This document shows positions 51,217 to 62,841 of a stretch of 64,000 bases of DNA, one piece after another. Under the pieces are notes generated by a model. It was given only the letters and a program-made list of their open reading frames with translations, searched no databases and was not told the DNA's origin. The stretch is from Halichondria panicea (Eukaryota > Porifera > Demospongiae > Suberitida > Halichondriidae), in assembly GCF_963675165.1 (NCBI RefSeq), contig NC_087382.1:7302315-7366314 (forward strand), given 5' to 3'. Position 1 is the stretch's first letter; every line of letters starts with the position of its first letter. Made by a program: the position numbers and the translations under genes.

Positions 51217-51863
51217 ACAGAGGAACCTCCGAATAACGGTCAAGTTGGTGCAGGCTGAGGGGGTTTTGTCCGCTATTCGAAAGTTTCTTTTATTAGGAGG
51301 TTATACCATAATTATAAGGTTACGTTACCACAAATGTGTTTAATGAGACAATAAATACACAAATAATATGATGAACTGAATCAGTATACATGTAGCCATG
51401 GTCTTTGGGAACAGATTAACTACCACAAATTAACATTTTGTAAATGCAAGTGGACTGTCGTCAGTGACGACTCGTCACATGACAGTGAGTGAGAGACTGA
51501 ATGGTGAAATGCAGCAGATTGAATCTGAACTGTGCATGCACACATGACAAGAGAATAATTATTATACTTAGCTAATAGTCACAGCAGTCCTCTTGCTAAG
51601 ATTGAAATGTGAGTATTTTCGTATATCTATATTGACTATAATCACATGCACCCTTTGTCCGTTGTAGGACTGTTGTATTCTTGCACTAAATGCATCTTCT
51701 TTCGTGCAAGGGTGACATCCGTTGTTCGGAGTTTAGAGCAGTTGTCCGCTATTCGAGGTTGCAAATACACTAGTTAGATAGTAAAAGCAGTTGGTACAAG
51801 GCATGCTGTCCGCTACAACAGAGGGGTCCGCTATTTAGAGAACCGTTATAAGAGGTTCCACTG
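51217..51863. mobile_element. Tigger/pogo-like non-autonomous Tc1/mariner element
   Basis: The ends are CAGAGGAACCTCCGAATAAC (left) and, in reverse, CAGTGGAACCTCTTATAACG (right), with TA on both flanks, as in the Tigger/pogo branch of Tc1/mariner. TCCGCTATTCGA-type motifs recur subterminally. The 647-bp interior lacks a transposase. Confidence 0.75.
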
Positions 51864-53529
51864 TACACGCAGAGTGACTAGTAATATCAGCTGTCATGCA
51901 TGGATAATGATAAGTATAATTATCAAATTATAGTCTTAGATAATGACGTAATTAGTCCATGTTTGTTGTGTATTGTGCAATTTGTGTCAATGAAAATCTA
52001 TTTTTTAGAGCTGCTATATCTAGCTAGAGCTGTCACTGTTACATGTATTATAAATACCTGTACATGTAGTGGATCCACTGGATCAGTTTATGAGCGTGTA
52101 CACCGTACGGGTACCCTTTGCATCGCATGATAGACATGAATAGTGTTGAGCTCTTATCTTGGTATAGAGAGGGATTCTAGAAAGGCTAGACAAATTAGCT
52201 ATAGAGACAGGTTTCTAGCTATAGGCAACAACAACTAGTTACCAACAAAGTAATTTCACAGTGTAGCTTAACCAAATTCTTAGATCGAGGAGCAAAACAT
52301 CAACTGACAATACAGGGTAAAACGAAGTTAAAGTGAAGTTAAGGTGAAGTTAAGATGAAGTGAAGCAAAAACGTAAACAAAACCTTAAATACGTGGAGCG
52401 GGGCCCCAGAGGCTCGCACACCAACAAAGGGTTGAAGTGGAGCACTAACAATGAGAATTGTACGTTAGAAAAGAGTGATATCAACATCAACATCAAATCA
52501 ATATTACATAACATAAGGTGTTAATAAGGTTCTAATTTAAAGTAAGGTACATTGAGTGTGAACAAATAGTGCATCTGTTGCGGCGATAATGGAATGGTCA
52601 AGGGGTCAAGAGATTAATTTTTGCAGTCAAGGGTTCAAGATAAATATAAGCTCTCAGTTGATATGCTAACAAAACAAGCTAGAACTTTACTTATAGTCAA
52701 GAATATGAGCCAGCTCAACAAAATTAGTTGCACGGTGATCGTGTCCACGCTTTCCAAGAAACGGAATCCATTACTTGCGCGCTACTATTTCAGGCTGTAC
52801 TATAGTTATCATGCTTTAGGCCTACTGGGATTTCCAGTAAATCCACTCTTTGTCAACTCTCACTAGTGAATCCAAAAGCCTCCCCAGATTCTATTTGCGA
52901 CCAGTCACTTCTTAACAAGCTATAGATCTAGATCTTTGGGCTTATTTGCGACCAGTCACTTATTAACAAGCTAGATCTTCGGGCTTGTAAAGATACTGGG
53001 CAAGATCGTGGCTTATAGCTAGAGTATGCATTAGTATGGCCGTTGCCACCAGGCTGTAGGTACGCAGCCTAACCACCAACTTTTCACAGCATTGGAACTG
53101 GTATAATAATTATAGCTTTTGATAATGATCTGAATTGGATTCACACCAACTAGGACAATTTGTCAGCATTATATGATAAGAAGGCAATGTGTAAGCTATT
53201 GCTAATAGCTAGTAGCTTTATGTTATGTAGCTTTGACACCTCCATCGAGGCATCAGCACCCACGGTGCTTTATTAAAAACAAACTATCAATAAGTACAGA
53301 TTCTGAATTAAGTCATTGGACAGCCCAACTTTTAGTGCACTCTAGTTAGTATAATTATGTACAATTTAATACACAGCTATTTAAATCGCATGTAAAACTT
53401 TATGAGGCGAGAGCTTAAATTGAGGCTGATCGATTCCCCCCATCAATGATCCAGTCCAACAATAAATAATCCATACAATGTGTAAGTATTTTCTAGAACC
53501 ACAAAATATATAGTCAGTTACAAATGACT
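51864..53529. other. No gene seen; minor repeats
   Basis: About 52325-52370 repeats GTGAAGTTAAG-type units; 52889-52990 holds a tandem pair of ATTTGCGACCAGTCACTT. 53213-53272 is a piece of the TTATGTTATGTAGCTTTG dispersed repeat also at 17820-17885. Confidence 0.45.
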
Positions 53530-53712
53530 TACTGTCAGTGTGCATTGTTTTGCTACAAATGTTGAAAATAATACTTTTTCTCCCAGTTTGAATCCTCCTT
53601 GTTCTCTTCGTACAGCCGTATTTCATGTTTCTTGACTGCTGTAAAGCACCTTACAAATTCATCACCTAATGAATCAACAATGACTTTGTCTTCATTTAGA
53701 GCATCTAGAGAC

Positions 53713-55453
53713 TCATGAAGACTCATGAAGACTTCTTGGTAATGGGGGACAAACATCAGGACCCAGTTTAAAAGCTTCGTCTTTGATTTCATCGGGCAGT
53801 TCAAGTTCTCTCCTGACACCGTCTATTCCAGAAGCAATTGTAGCAGCCAGGCAAAGGTAAGGATTCGCTGAACTGCAAACCATTCGGTTCTCATAGTATG
53901 TCTTGTCGTTACCACTGTTTTTTACTCGAATGAGTGTGTTGCGATTGTCTATACCCCAGGAGATATTGTAGGGAATGTAAGCTCTCTGAGATAAAATTTT
54001 CCAGCAGTTGATGGTTGGTGCCAGGAGACAAGAGATGGCTTGTGAGTGCTTCAGATTTCCGGCAAGCTACAATAAAATGTGAGGAAATAATCTAAACAAG
54101 GTCCTAAACAAAGTCCTAAACAAGGTCGTTAATACCATATAGCGAGAAATGTTTGTGAGGTGCCAAATTTTGGTTTTTTAAGGGCAGAGCAGTGACAAAA
54201 AATTTAACTGGGAGAAACCTAGCTAGCTCCCACGCACCCGTATTTCACATGCAAAGCTCTTTGGTAGCTATAGTGTAGCGGGTTACGGTACTTGATACGC
54301 TAGATCTAGTTATATACTAGCCTCGATTCCAGGTCGAGTTTCGCTTTTGGATGATTCGCTCTAGGTTTGCAAGCTTGCTTTCTGCACTCGCTGTGGTAAA
54401 TTTTGAGCCGAATTGCTGCGATTGGATTACGGTTAGTTGAGCGAACAAATTTAACTGTTATAAAAGCGAAAACACGGCCTGGGATCGAGGCTAGTTATAT
54501 ACATGCACATGCACATGCACACAAATTATAGGTCACAAGTTCACAACTGATCCGTGGCTATTTTTTGGTCTTATAGAAATATAGATACATGCATAACAAA
54601 CCCAGTGTTGCCCCATCTTGCTAAGACTGTAAGCACCATTATGATCAGAGAAAACATTTCTCTTTCGATCCATGTCCCATATAGAATAGTTGTAATGCGC
54701 TGAGGAGCCACATGCGTCAGGGAACGGTTTTGTCATGAAGGTTATCACATGCCCTTGCTGTTGGGCAATTTCTTTGATGGCTGTTCTGAATGCAAATGCC
54801 TCGTCTGCTCCCCCAAGACCCCATGCTGGCTTGCATGATATTTCAAACTGTCCCGGACCACCTTCTGATTCGAAACTGTACATATCTCCTGGGATTTGTC
54901 TGAAGATTTGGTGAAACAATTTTGGGAATTGATTGTTTCTAATTGTAGATCTTGTACTCGTACTTGTTTCAATGGGTGTGCAATCTTTGTTTGTGATAAA
55001 GAATTCATGCTCAAAGCAGGATAAGAGTGCAAGACCCATGTCTTCAAGATTTTGCAGTTGACGTTTTGCTAGCCATCGCGGATGAGCTGACACAGGTTTG
55101 TTGTTTTGATGAAATGGTTCGACTAGAATTTGAGCAGTGGATTCAGCCCAGGGTAGCACACAGAATGTGCTCAGATCAGGGAAATTCAAAAAATCACCGT
55201 AGCTCATTTCCTCCAAAAATCCAGCTCCCTCTACATCATTTGATGCTACATCAATACTCAACATTGGGGGCATGTACTGCCCTTTGTATGCCCTATCTCT
55301 GAGATACTTTGATAGAATAGTTTTCGAGCGTGAAATACCATGCATATCAGTTTGCTCCAAACGAATAAACTCAATCAGCTCATTTTGGATGATTCGCTCT
55401 AGGTTTGCAAGCTTGCTTTCTGCACTCGCTGTGGTAAATTTTGAGCCGAATTG
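53713..55453 (-). pseudogene. Glutamine-synthetase-like (lengsin-type) gene, copy A, C-terminus lost
   Basis: Exon 55453-54602 (852 bp, phase 0 at both ends) and exon 54066-53713. Signature segments: FEHEFF (glutamate-binding E-x-E), GGPGQFEI, FMTKPFPDACGSSAHYNYS, SWGIDNRNTLIRV and SSANPYLCLAA. The metal/substrate HxH of active enzymes reads H-Y-N and the Asp before ANPYL is replaced, as in lengsin-like pseudoenzymes, so catalysis is doubtful. A 10-bp tandem duplication (TCTTCATGAG) near 53711-53730 shifts the frame and gives TGA at 53713, cutting off a tail (EFVRCFTAVKKHEIRLYEE) that is still readable in another frame. No initiator ATG exon was found. Confidence 0.8.
54318..54493. mobile_element. 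Hairpin MITE carrying 97 bp of a host exon
   Basis: The ends (TAGCCTCGATTCC... and ...CCTGGGATCGAGGCTA) and the GCTTTTATAAC-type arms belong to the 31852-31954 hairpin family. The loop is replaced by 54345-54441, which is identical over 97 bp to 55383-55479, the first exon (with its acceptor) of the glutamine-synthet­ase-like gene copy A. The element sits in an intron of that same gene. Copy B differs at several positions, so copy A is the source. Confidence 0.85.
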
Positions 55454-55559
55454 CTGCGATTGGATTACGGTTAGTTGAGTGGACTAAGCACAAATATTAT
55501 TGTAGCATTGCTTCATAAAAATTATTAAGACACAACATTAAATATTGATCTACTGTGCT

Positions 55560-55712
55560 TTGGAACAACAAATATAACACTCGCTGCATGTGGCAAATTT
55601 TGAGCCGAATTACTGCAACTATAATTATTACAGTTAGTTGGACTAAGCACAGCTGATATTACTGTAGCATTGGCATATGCTATTACAAAATACAATTGAT
55701 CTACTGTGCTTT
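55560..55712. repeat. Partial tandem duplicate of the exon start
   Basis: AAATTTTGAGCCGAATTACT through ACAGTTAGTTGGACTAAGCA and ATCTACTGTGCTTTGGAACA repeat 55430-55570 with changes. Copy B has the same arrangement at 59965-60100, so this small duplication is older than the segmental one. Confidence 0.6.
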
Positions 55713-55734
55713 GGAACAATTGATATTAGCTGAT

Positions 55735-55860
55735 AATTTCCGGGAGGGGGGAAAAATATTCGTGGTTGAACACTGGACCACAAAATAATATTTACCCACG
55801 AATGAATTAAGTGACCTTGACTGACCCCCCCCCCCCCTGAAAATTACCTGCTATACGGTA
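55735..55860. mobile_element. TACCGTATA-family MITE, deleted form
   Basis: AATATTCGTGGTTGAACACTGG and ACCCACGAATG are inverted motifs shared with 56651-56862; the right end is CTATACGGTA. The element is absent from the matching site in copy B, where a different insertion lies. Confidence 0.5.
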
Positions 55861-56464
55861 TCACCATTATATTTTTAACCACGACCTCAGTTCATGTAAG
55901 TTAGAGAAGAATACTCACTTTTCTATTCAGTAGAATCGACATGCATACCATCACAGCTGTATATATATAGCTAGATAATATATATACATAATAATTTATA
56001 CCTGAGATAGAGTGTCAGATATAATGTCAGATATCTGAAGCACACTAGATCTATAGCCAAAGACAATCTGTAGTATAAATTAGTGGCTATAGTTATCTCT
56101 AGCTAGATTTATAGTTTTATTACACCATTGATATACTAACTCTAGCAGACTAGCGAGTATATATAGCAGATTATATAGCAGCATTATAGATCTACTCATT
56201 ATAAAACATACCGAGGATGCCAGCAGCAGTCTACATGGAACTGTCATATTGAATATCCCTCAAGCAAAGTCTCGCGGGAAGCCATTGCATGCATACCTTA
56301 TCACAAGGCTTGTGTTGCCATATACCTAACCAGCAGAAATCCCATAATTCCAAAATGTGACCGCGCCTGTTGTGCCACACGCCAATGCAATCAAAATCGC
56401 TTTCTAGATAAGCTGTGAAACCGCACCCATATAAGCTTACTGTATTATGGTCTATTAATAATGT

Positions 56465-56556
56465 CTAGCCCGATCCCAGGCCGATCTGTCTCCAATTGAA
56501 CGCTAGGAGGTGACCTAGCGTTCAATTGGAGACGGATCGGCCTGGGATGGAGGCTC
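56465..56556. mobile_element. Hairpin MITE of the CTCGATCCCAGGCC family, different centre
   Basis: CGATCCCAGGCCGATCTGTC and its complement enclose CCAATTGAACGCTAGG arms and a 6-bp loop. The outer ends match the 31852-31954 element, the inner arms do not. Confidence 0.75.
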
Positions 56557-56650
56557 TAGGTTTGCACAACAGTTGTCCACAGTAATAGCAAAACCACAAT
56601 TATCCTTGGAAGCCAGCTATATGAATAGAGACTGACTTCTTGTGTGTGAG

Positions 56651-56862
56651 TACCGTATAGACCCGGGTAATTTTCGTGGGGCAAATATTCGTGGGTTTTG
56701 TGGTTGAAGGTCTGACCACGAATATTTTACCCACAAATAAAGCGACCTTGCCTACCTTTACCCGCAGTGCAAGCTCCAACCATGAAAATATTACCGACGA
56801 AATGTCTCAATATTGCTAAACCACGAATATTTTGTCCCCCGAAAATTACGCTATATACGGTA
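56651..56862. mobile_element. MITE with TACCGTATA...GGTAATTTTCG ends
   Basis: TACCGTATAGACCCGGGTAA at the left and the reverse of GAAAATTACGCTATATACGG TA at the right. ATATTCGTGG-type motifs recur in both orientations. Related elements lie at 58593-58852, 55735-55860 and 14913-14950. Confidence 0.7.
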
Positions 56863-58056
56863 GTTGTATATAATTATACTGGAACATTTCTAACGAAAAT
56901 AATATTGCTCATAATTATTATTATTATTCAAAAATATTTCCCCCCAAAAGTTTTATTGAAGTGTGTGGTTTTTGGACTTTAGTCGTTAAGTCTTCTTCAA
57001 ACCTCCCCCTCGCCGAAACCGCACTAAAAACTAGCAATTTTGAGCACTGCGGAGGATGTGCAACATCGAATCTTGCATAAGATTATAGCCAAACTTATTA
57101 GATGTTGTGACAAAATCCCAAAATATAACAATTGTTCACTGTTCTATTGAATCACCACAAATCCACCACCTATATGTTGTTATGGAAATATTTTTGGATA
57201 TGTTGTAACTTATTCATTCACCTACACAATGGTATATATCAGCACATTTTCTTTACCACTACTCGCACATTAATTTTATGGCACTGTAAATCAGTAAAGC
57301 ATGATATTCATAAGCTGCATGACTACCTTATACATGCATGTACAGAAATTAAACTGTGGTTTACTATTTTGCCTTTGCTCTGGACAACTGGTGCAAACCA
57401 TGCACTGTAGCTAGACCTGGCTGTTGTCTAGCATCTCTTAAGTCAGTGAGTCTACAGATGCATAAAAGTAACAAGGTTATTCACAAAATTGTTGTAACCT
57501 CAGACTAGGTAGTTTTCAAAGGGGGGGGCTTTAGCCCCCCAAAACCACCCCCTGGATCCGCCCCTGGTGCCATGCGCAGAGTTTCTCCGTAACATTAGAC
57601 TTGGTCGCATTATGTTTGACTCACTAGAAACTATATACCAGCTCAATCCTCCACTCTGTCTGCTGTGACTGACTGTATAACTATATAATTATGCATGTTA
57701 TTTACTGCTATACCTCTATTATTTTATCTACTTACACTGTATACATGAACACCTTTTCTGGTGTGTTCATTATATATAATTATAGCCATAGTATCATGCA
57801 CTCCTGCTAGTATTTGCATGTGGATAGCAAATTATTAATTAGGGCCGATCTATAGTTGTCCCGCTCTTCGTACATGCTTCGTACATGGATAATGATGCCT
57901 TCTATATGCACTGCACACATGATGCATACATATATAATTATAGTGTCCAACAATTATTATCCATACAATTAATGCATGTGCATTAATATTACTGTCAGTG
58001 TGCGCATATGCACCCATGCAGTTACATTGTTTTGCTACAAATGTTGAAAATAATAC

Positions 58057-59846
58057 TTTTTTCTCCCAGTTTGAATCCTCCTTGTTCTCTTCGTACAGCC
58101 GTATTTCATGTTTCTTGACTGCTGTAAAGCACCTTACAAATTCATCACCTAATGAATCAATAATGACTTTGTCTTCATTTAGAGCATCTAGAGACTCATG
58201 GAGACTTCTTGGTAATGGGGGACAAACATCAGGACCTAGTTTAAAAGCTTCGTCTTTGATTTCATTGGGCAGTTCAAGTTCTCTCATGACACCGTCTATT
58301 CCAGAAGCGATTGTAGCAGCCAGGCAAAGGTAAGGATTCGCTGAACTGCAAGCCATTCGGTTCTCATAGAATGTCTTGTCATTGCCATTGTTTTTTACTC
58401 GAATGAGTGTGTTGCGATTGTCTATACCCCAGGAGATATTGTAGGGACTGTAAGCTCTCTGAGATAAGTGTTTCCAGCAGTTGATGGTTGGTGCCAGGAG
58501 ACAAGAGATGGCTCGTGAGTGCCAGATTTCCGGCAAGCTATAAAATACAATAAAATGTGAGGAAGTAATCTAAACAAGGTCCTGAATGTACCTACCATAT
58601 AGCGGAAATTTTTGTGAGGTGCCAAATTTTGGTTTTTCGAGGGCAGAGCATTGACACAAAAATATAACTGGGAGAAACCTAGCTAGCTCCCACGCACCCG
58701 TATTTCACAAGCAAAGCTCTTGGTGGGTGTAGTTTCCTGGCATTGAAGCAAGTATTACAATGCCAGGAAACTAATAATTAATTTTTTTCGGAGGGCTCTA
58801 GAACCAAATAGTGAAAATTTGCACCTGCAAACATTTTCCGCTATATACGGTATTAATACATTTGCATCCAATGATATGCTGGATCTAGTTATATACACAT
58901 GCACATGCACAATGTAGGTCAAAAGTTCACAACTGATCCGTGGCTATTTTTTGGTCCTATAGAAATATAGATACATGCATAACGAACCCAGTGTTGCCCC
59001 ATCTTGCTAAGACTGTAAGCACCATTATGATCAGAGAAAACATTTCTCTTTCGATCCATGTCCCATATAGAATAGTTGTAATGCGCTGAGGAGCCACATG
59101 CGTCAGGGAACGGTTTTGTCATGAAGGTTATCACATGCCCTTGCTGTTGGGCAATTTCTTTGATGGCTGTTCTGAATGCAAATGCCTCGTCCGCTCCCCC
59201 AAGACCCCATGCTGGCTTGCATGATATTTCGAACTGTCCCGGACCACCTTCTGATTCGAAACTGTACATATCTCCTGGGATTTGTCTGAAGATTTGGTGA
59301 AACAATTTTGGGAATTGATTGTTTCTAATTGTAGATCTTGTACTCGTACTTGTTTCAATGGGTGTGCAATCTTTGTTTGTGATAAAGAATTCATGCTCAA
59401 AGCAGGATAAGAGTGCAAGACCCATGTCTTCAAGATTTTGCAGTTGACGTTTCGCTAGCCATCGTGGGTGAGCTGACACAGGTTTGTTGTTTTTATGAAA
59501 TGGTTTGACTAGAATTTGAGCAGTGGATTCAGCCCAGGGTAGCATACAGAATGTGCTCAGATCAGGGAAATTCAAAAAATCGCCGTAGCTCATTTCCTCC
59601 AAAAATCCAGCTCCCTCTACATCATTTGATGCGACATCAATACTCAACATTGGGGGCATGTACTGCCCTTTGTATGCCCTATCTCTGAGATACTTCGATA
59701 TAAAATAGGATAGTTTTCGAGCGTGAAATGCCATGCATATCAGTTTGCTCCAAACGAATAAACTCAATCAGCTCATTTTGGATGATTCGCTCTAGGTTTG
59801 CAAGCTTGCTTTCTGCACTCGCTGTGGCAAATTTTGAGCCGAATTT
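58057..59846 (-). pseudogene. Glutamine-synthetase-like (lengsin-type) gene, copy B, two frameshifts
   Basis: Exon 59846-58988 is 859 bp, 7 bp longer than in copy A; the extra TTTTATA-type bases near 59698-59706 shift the frame between TDMHGISRSKT and KYLRDRAYKG. Exon 58537-58057 lacks two bases near its start (AATCTGGCAC against AATCTGAAGCAC), a second shift. After that the frame is open through ANPYL and the tail lost in copy A (EIRLYEENKEDSNWEKK) to a donor at 58056. The same catalytic substitutions are seen as in copy A. Neither copy can make a full protein as read. Confidence 0.8.
58593..58852. mobile_element. TACCGTATATAGCGG-family MITE
   Basis: Left end TACCATATAGCGGAAATTTT, right end in reverse TACCGTATATAGCGGAAAAT. 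It lies in the intron of glutamine-synthetase-like copy B; a related, shorter piece sits at the same place in copy A (54133-54290). Confidence 0.65.
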
Positions 59847-60653
59847 CTGCGATTGGATTACAGTTATAGTTGAGTGGACTAAGCACAAATATTATTGTAG
59901 CATTGCTTCATAATAATTATTAAGACACAAAATTAAATATTGATCTAGGAACAACACGTATATAACACTCGCTGCATGTGGCAAATTTTGAGCCGAATTA
60001 CTGCAATTATATTACAGTTAGTTGGACTAAGCATGCATGCAGCTGATTTTACTGTAGCATTGGCATGCTATTACAAAATACATTGTGCTTTGAAACAATT
60101 GATGTGAGCTATTAGCTGATAATTTCCGGGGGGGGGGGTCAAAGATGCAGGATGATTTCCTTTTTATAAGCGCCAGAAAAAAATAATTCCAGCAACGGTT
60201 GGCGCTTTTTTAGGACCTAAAAAATTATGCTGATGCTGTCGTGGCGCTTAAGTTATGGTGGCGCTGTAATTACATCAATTATATACGGTATATAATTATA
60301 GCTAGATAATAATTATACATTATACCAGAGATAGAGATGTCAGATATCTGAAGCACACTAGATCTATAGCTAGCCAAAGGCAATCTGTAGTATAAATTTA
60401 TAGTGGCTATATCTATATCTCTAGCTATAGTTTTATTACACCATTGATATACTAACTCCTAGCGAGAGACTATATATAGCAGATTATATAGCAGCATTAT
60501 AGATATACCCATTATCATACAGAGGATGCCAGCAGCAGTCTACATGGAACTGTCATCATATTGAATATCCCAACTCTCAAGCGCAAGCAAAGGTCTCCGG
60601 TGCAGAAGCCATGCAATGCATACCTTATCACAAGGCTTGTGTTGCCGTATACC

Positions 60654-62841
60654 GTAATCCTTCTAATTATAGAACCAGTAAAAAATAATTATTTTTCTAG
60701 AAACAATGTACTGTATAAAGCAAGGTATACGGTAGTGTGTTTGTGTGTGTGTGTGTGTAGACTATTTCAGCTGCTCAAGGATCAATGAAGTGCAAGTGAG
60801 AGTTTCTATAGGCTTCTAGTGATGTTTTCTTGGCTTGCAATGGTTGGATTTGCAAAATAAAGCTTCGTTCTCGAGTTATGCCTAGTTTTGCTTACTTGTC
60901 ACAGTTCTAAACTGGTTTGACGGCATCTTACTCAGCAAGAGAGAGGGATTAACACCTTGTGTGTACAGTCATACACTATTGCACAACAATACCAAATAAG
61001 TAGATGTAGTCTATTTAACACTATAACTTCTATAATCAAGCTAAGGCAAGAATCCTGGCATAAAAGTACCTATATAATAACGAACAAATACTACGCACAA
61101 ACAATAACCAACTAAGAAACGCACTAGTCTTTCACAATGGTGTTGGATGAATATGTGCATTTAATTGTTATAGTGGTACTCATTACTTGGGGTTTATATT
61201 GTGGCTTGAACTACTTTCCACCATCTCAACTTCCTTTTTGTTCATGCGTAGATGCCGCGAAAGTTTCGACCTGGAAGATTAAGTAAGAACGAAGACAGAA
61301 AACCCCTTCTTGATCTCACCCAAGACACTAGCCTCGATCCCAGGCCGAGTTTTCACTTTTATAACAGTTAGGCGAACAACTAGCCACCAAGACACTAGAT
61401 AGATTTTATTTTCAGTTTATATATCTGTTGGCCATATCATTTATGACAATGATTTACATGTATGTGAAATAATGAACTGAATATAGATGATTAAAACATT
61501 GCAGCTATATAGTATCTATATCGTTTTCTTCATCTTCTCCTCAGTTTCTTTCGATCTTTTAACCTTGGAGTGTCCAATAGGAAGACTATAGGAATTCCTT
61601 GCCCTCCAGAATAGCTGCTAATAGCTGCTCTAACTGCTTTGACTGCCATTTGTTATTTATTGTGATTGAACTCCACTCTTACTATTGACAACAAATTTTC
61701 CCTCTCAAGCTTAGGGTAGATGTTTTCAAATACCTTGGCATCAACTTCTCAAGTGATTTCTCCTGGACTAAGCATAATTATTACTTCTACATGCAATAAA
61801 TCGAGAAAACTTATTGGCATGCTCCACAGGAGTAAAGGTAGTAAAGGTAGTGTATATAAATATATTATATGTTAGGCCTTATGGGAGTACTAGTATCTAG
61901 GTGATTTCTTAGGTAATTTCCAATACATGAGTTGTGATCTCCTTCAGTGCATCAGTCTAGGCTGGTGTTAACAGAGTCTATATGTGGCCATAGACTATAT
62001 AATGTTGTGCTAGTGGTTTACACTGAGGAATAATAGGTTGTTGTTTTGAGATAATAGGCAGTGCATGCATGGCTTGTCAATGGGCATAATTTAGCTAACC
62101 CCACCCCCCTACATTGGCACTTGCTAGTCTACTTCTTGCTCTCTCAACAGACATACCACACCCCCTCTTTTTAGCTGGATTAAACCACACCCACACTGTT
62201 ATTATTGTAATCAACGCATGGCGGAATGAACAGGAATAGAGAATTGGAATTTGTTTGTTTTTCATCCACATAATAGGATTTTGAAAATCGTTTTCATTAT
62301 TTAATTTTCATCCTCAAAATTAGATAATAATTATTGTGGCTTGTATAGATAGGGCCCGCATTTCTGTGCTGCATGTATATGTAACTAATAAACTAGAATG
62401 TGCATGCAAAGTGAACAACTGAATTAAGGTGGGGGGGGGGGGGGCGACATAATTTGTTGGGTTTGCTTATTTGACACTTGCATGCCAGTCAGTATACTTA
62501 TAGTCAGTAGCTATATAAGGTCAATGGCTTTTCTGTGCGCTTGCATGTTATTGACATGACTTAATTGTTTCAGCACTGCTATATATCGTAATTCGCTTGC
62601 TCATATAATATACGGGAATTGACTAAAACAATGTTAATAAATGCAAATAAAACAAGTGACATTATTGCCAATTTTTGCAAAACTAAAGCATGTTCATGAC
62701 TATACACGATAATGTGTTTCTAGGAGGAATACAACTAATTATTATGTTTCTCATGTTCAACTATTATACTTCTACAAAATATATACCTCTACAAAATATA
62801 ATGTTTTTTAAAGTTTCCAATGTCCATAAATCGTTTATTTG
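60654..62841. other. Mostly repeats; one small candidate exon
   Basis: 60720-60885 is the TATACGGTAGTGTGTTTGTG dispersed repeat. 61329-61380 is half of a CTCGATCCCAGGCC hairpin element. A G run is at 62433-62444. No further exon chains were found between 61290 and 62840. Confidence 0.4.
61137..61286 (+). CDS. Small ORF with N-terminal hydrophobic segment
   Basis: ATG at 61137 opens 49 codons: VHLIVIVVLITWGLYCGLNY is a signal-anchor-like helix, followed by FPPSQLPFCSCVDAAK. The frame stops at TAA, but that TAA lies in a donor consensus (ATTAA|GTAAGAAC), so this may be the first exon of a membrane or secreted protein. No following exon was identified. Confidence 0.3.
   Translation: MVLDEYVHLIVIVVLITWGLYCGLNYFPPSQLPFCSCVDAAKVSTWKIK

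Larger units (their letters stand above)
53530..56331. repeat. Segmental duplication, left copy
   Basis: The block matches 57989-60653 in the same orientation. Matching covers the glutamine-synthetase-like exons, introns and upstream DNA up to CTTGTGTTGCCATATACC near 56331. Each copy has its own later insertions: here a hairpin at 54318-54493 and a MITE at 55735-55860. Confidence 0.85.
57989..60653. repeat. Segmental duplication, right copy
   Basis: It matches 53530-56331. Specific insertions are 58700-58852 (MITE sequence) and 60130-60295 (a GGCGCTTTTTTAGGACCTAA element with GGCGCTT motifs resembling 44000-44190). Confidence 0.85.
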
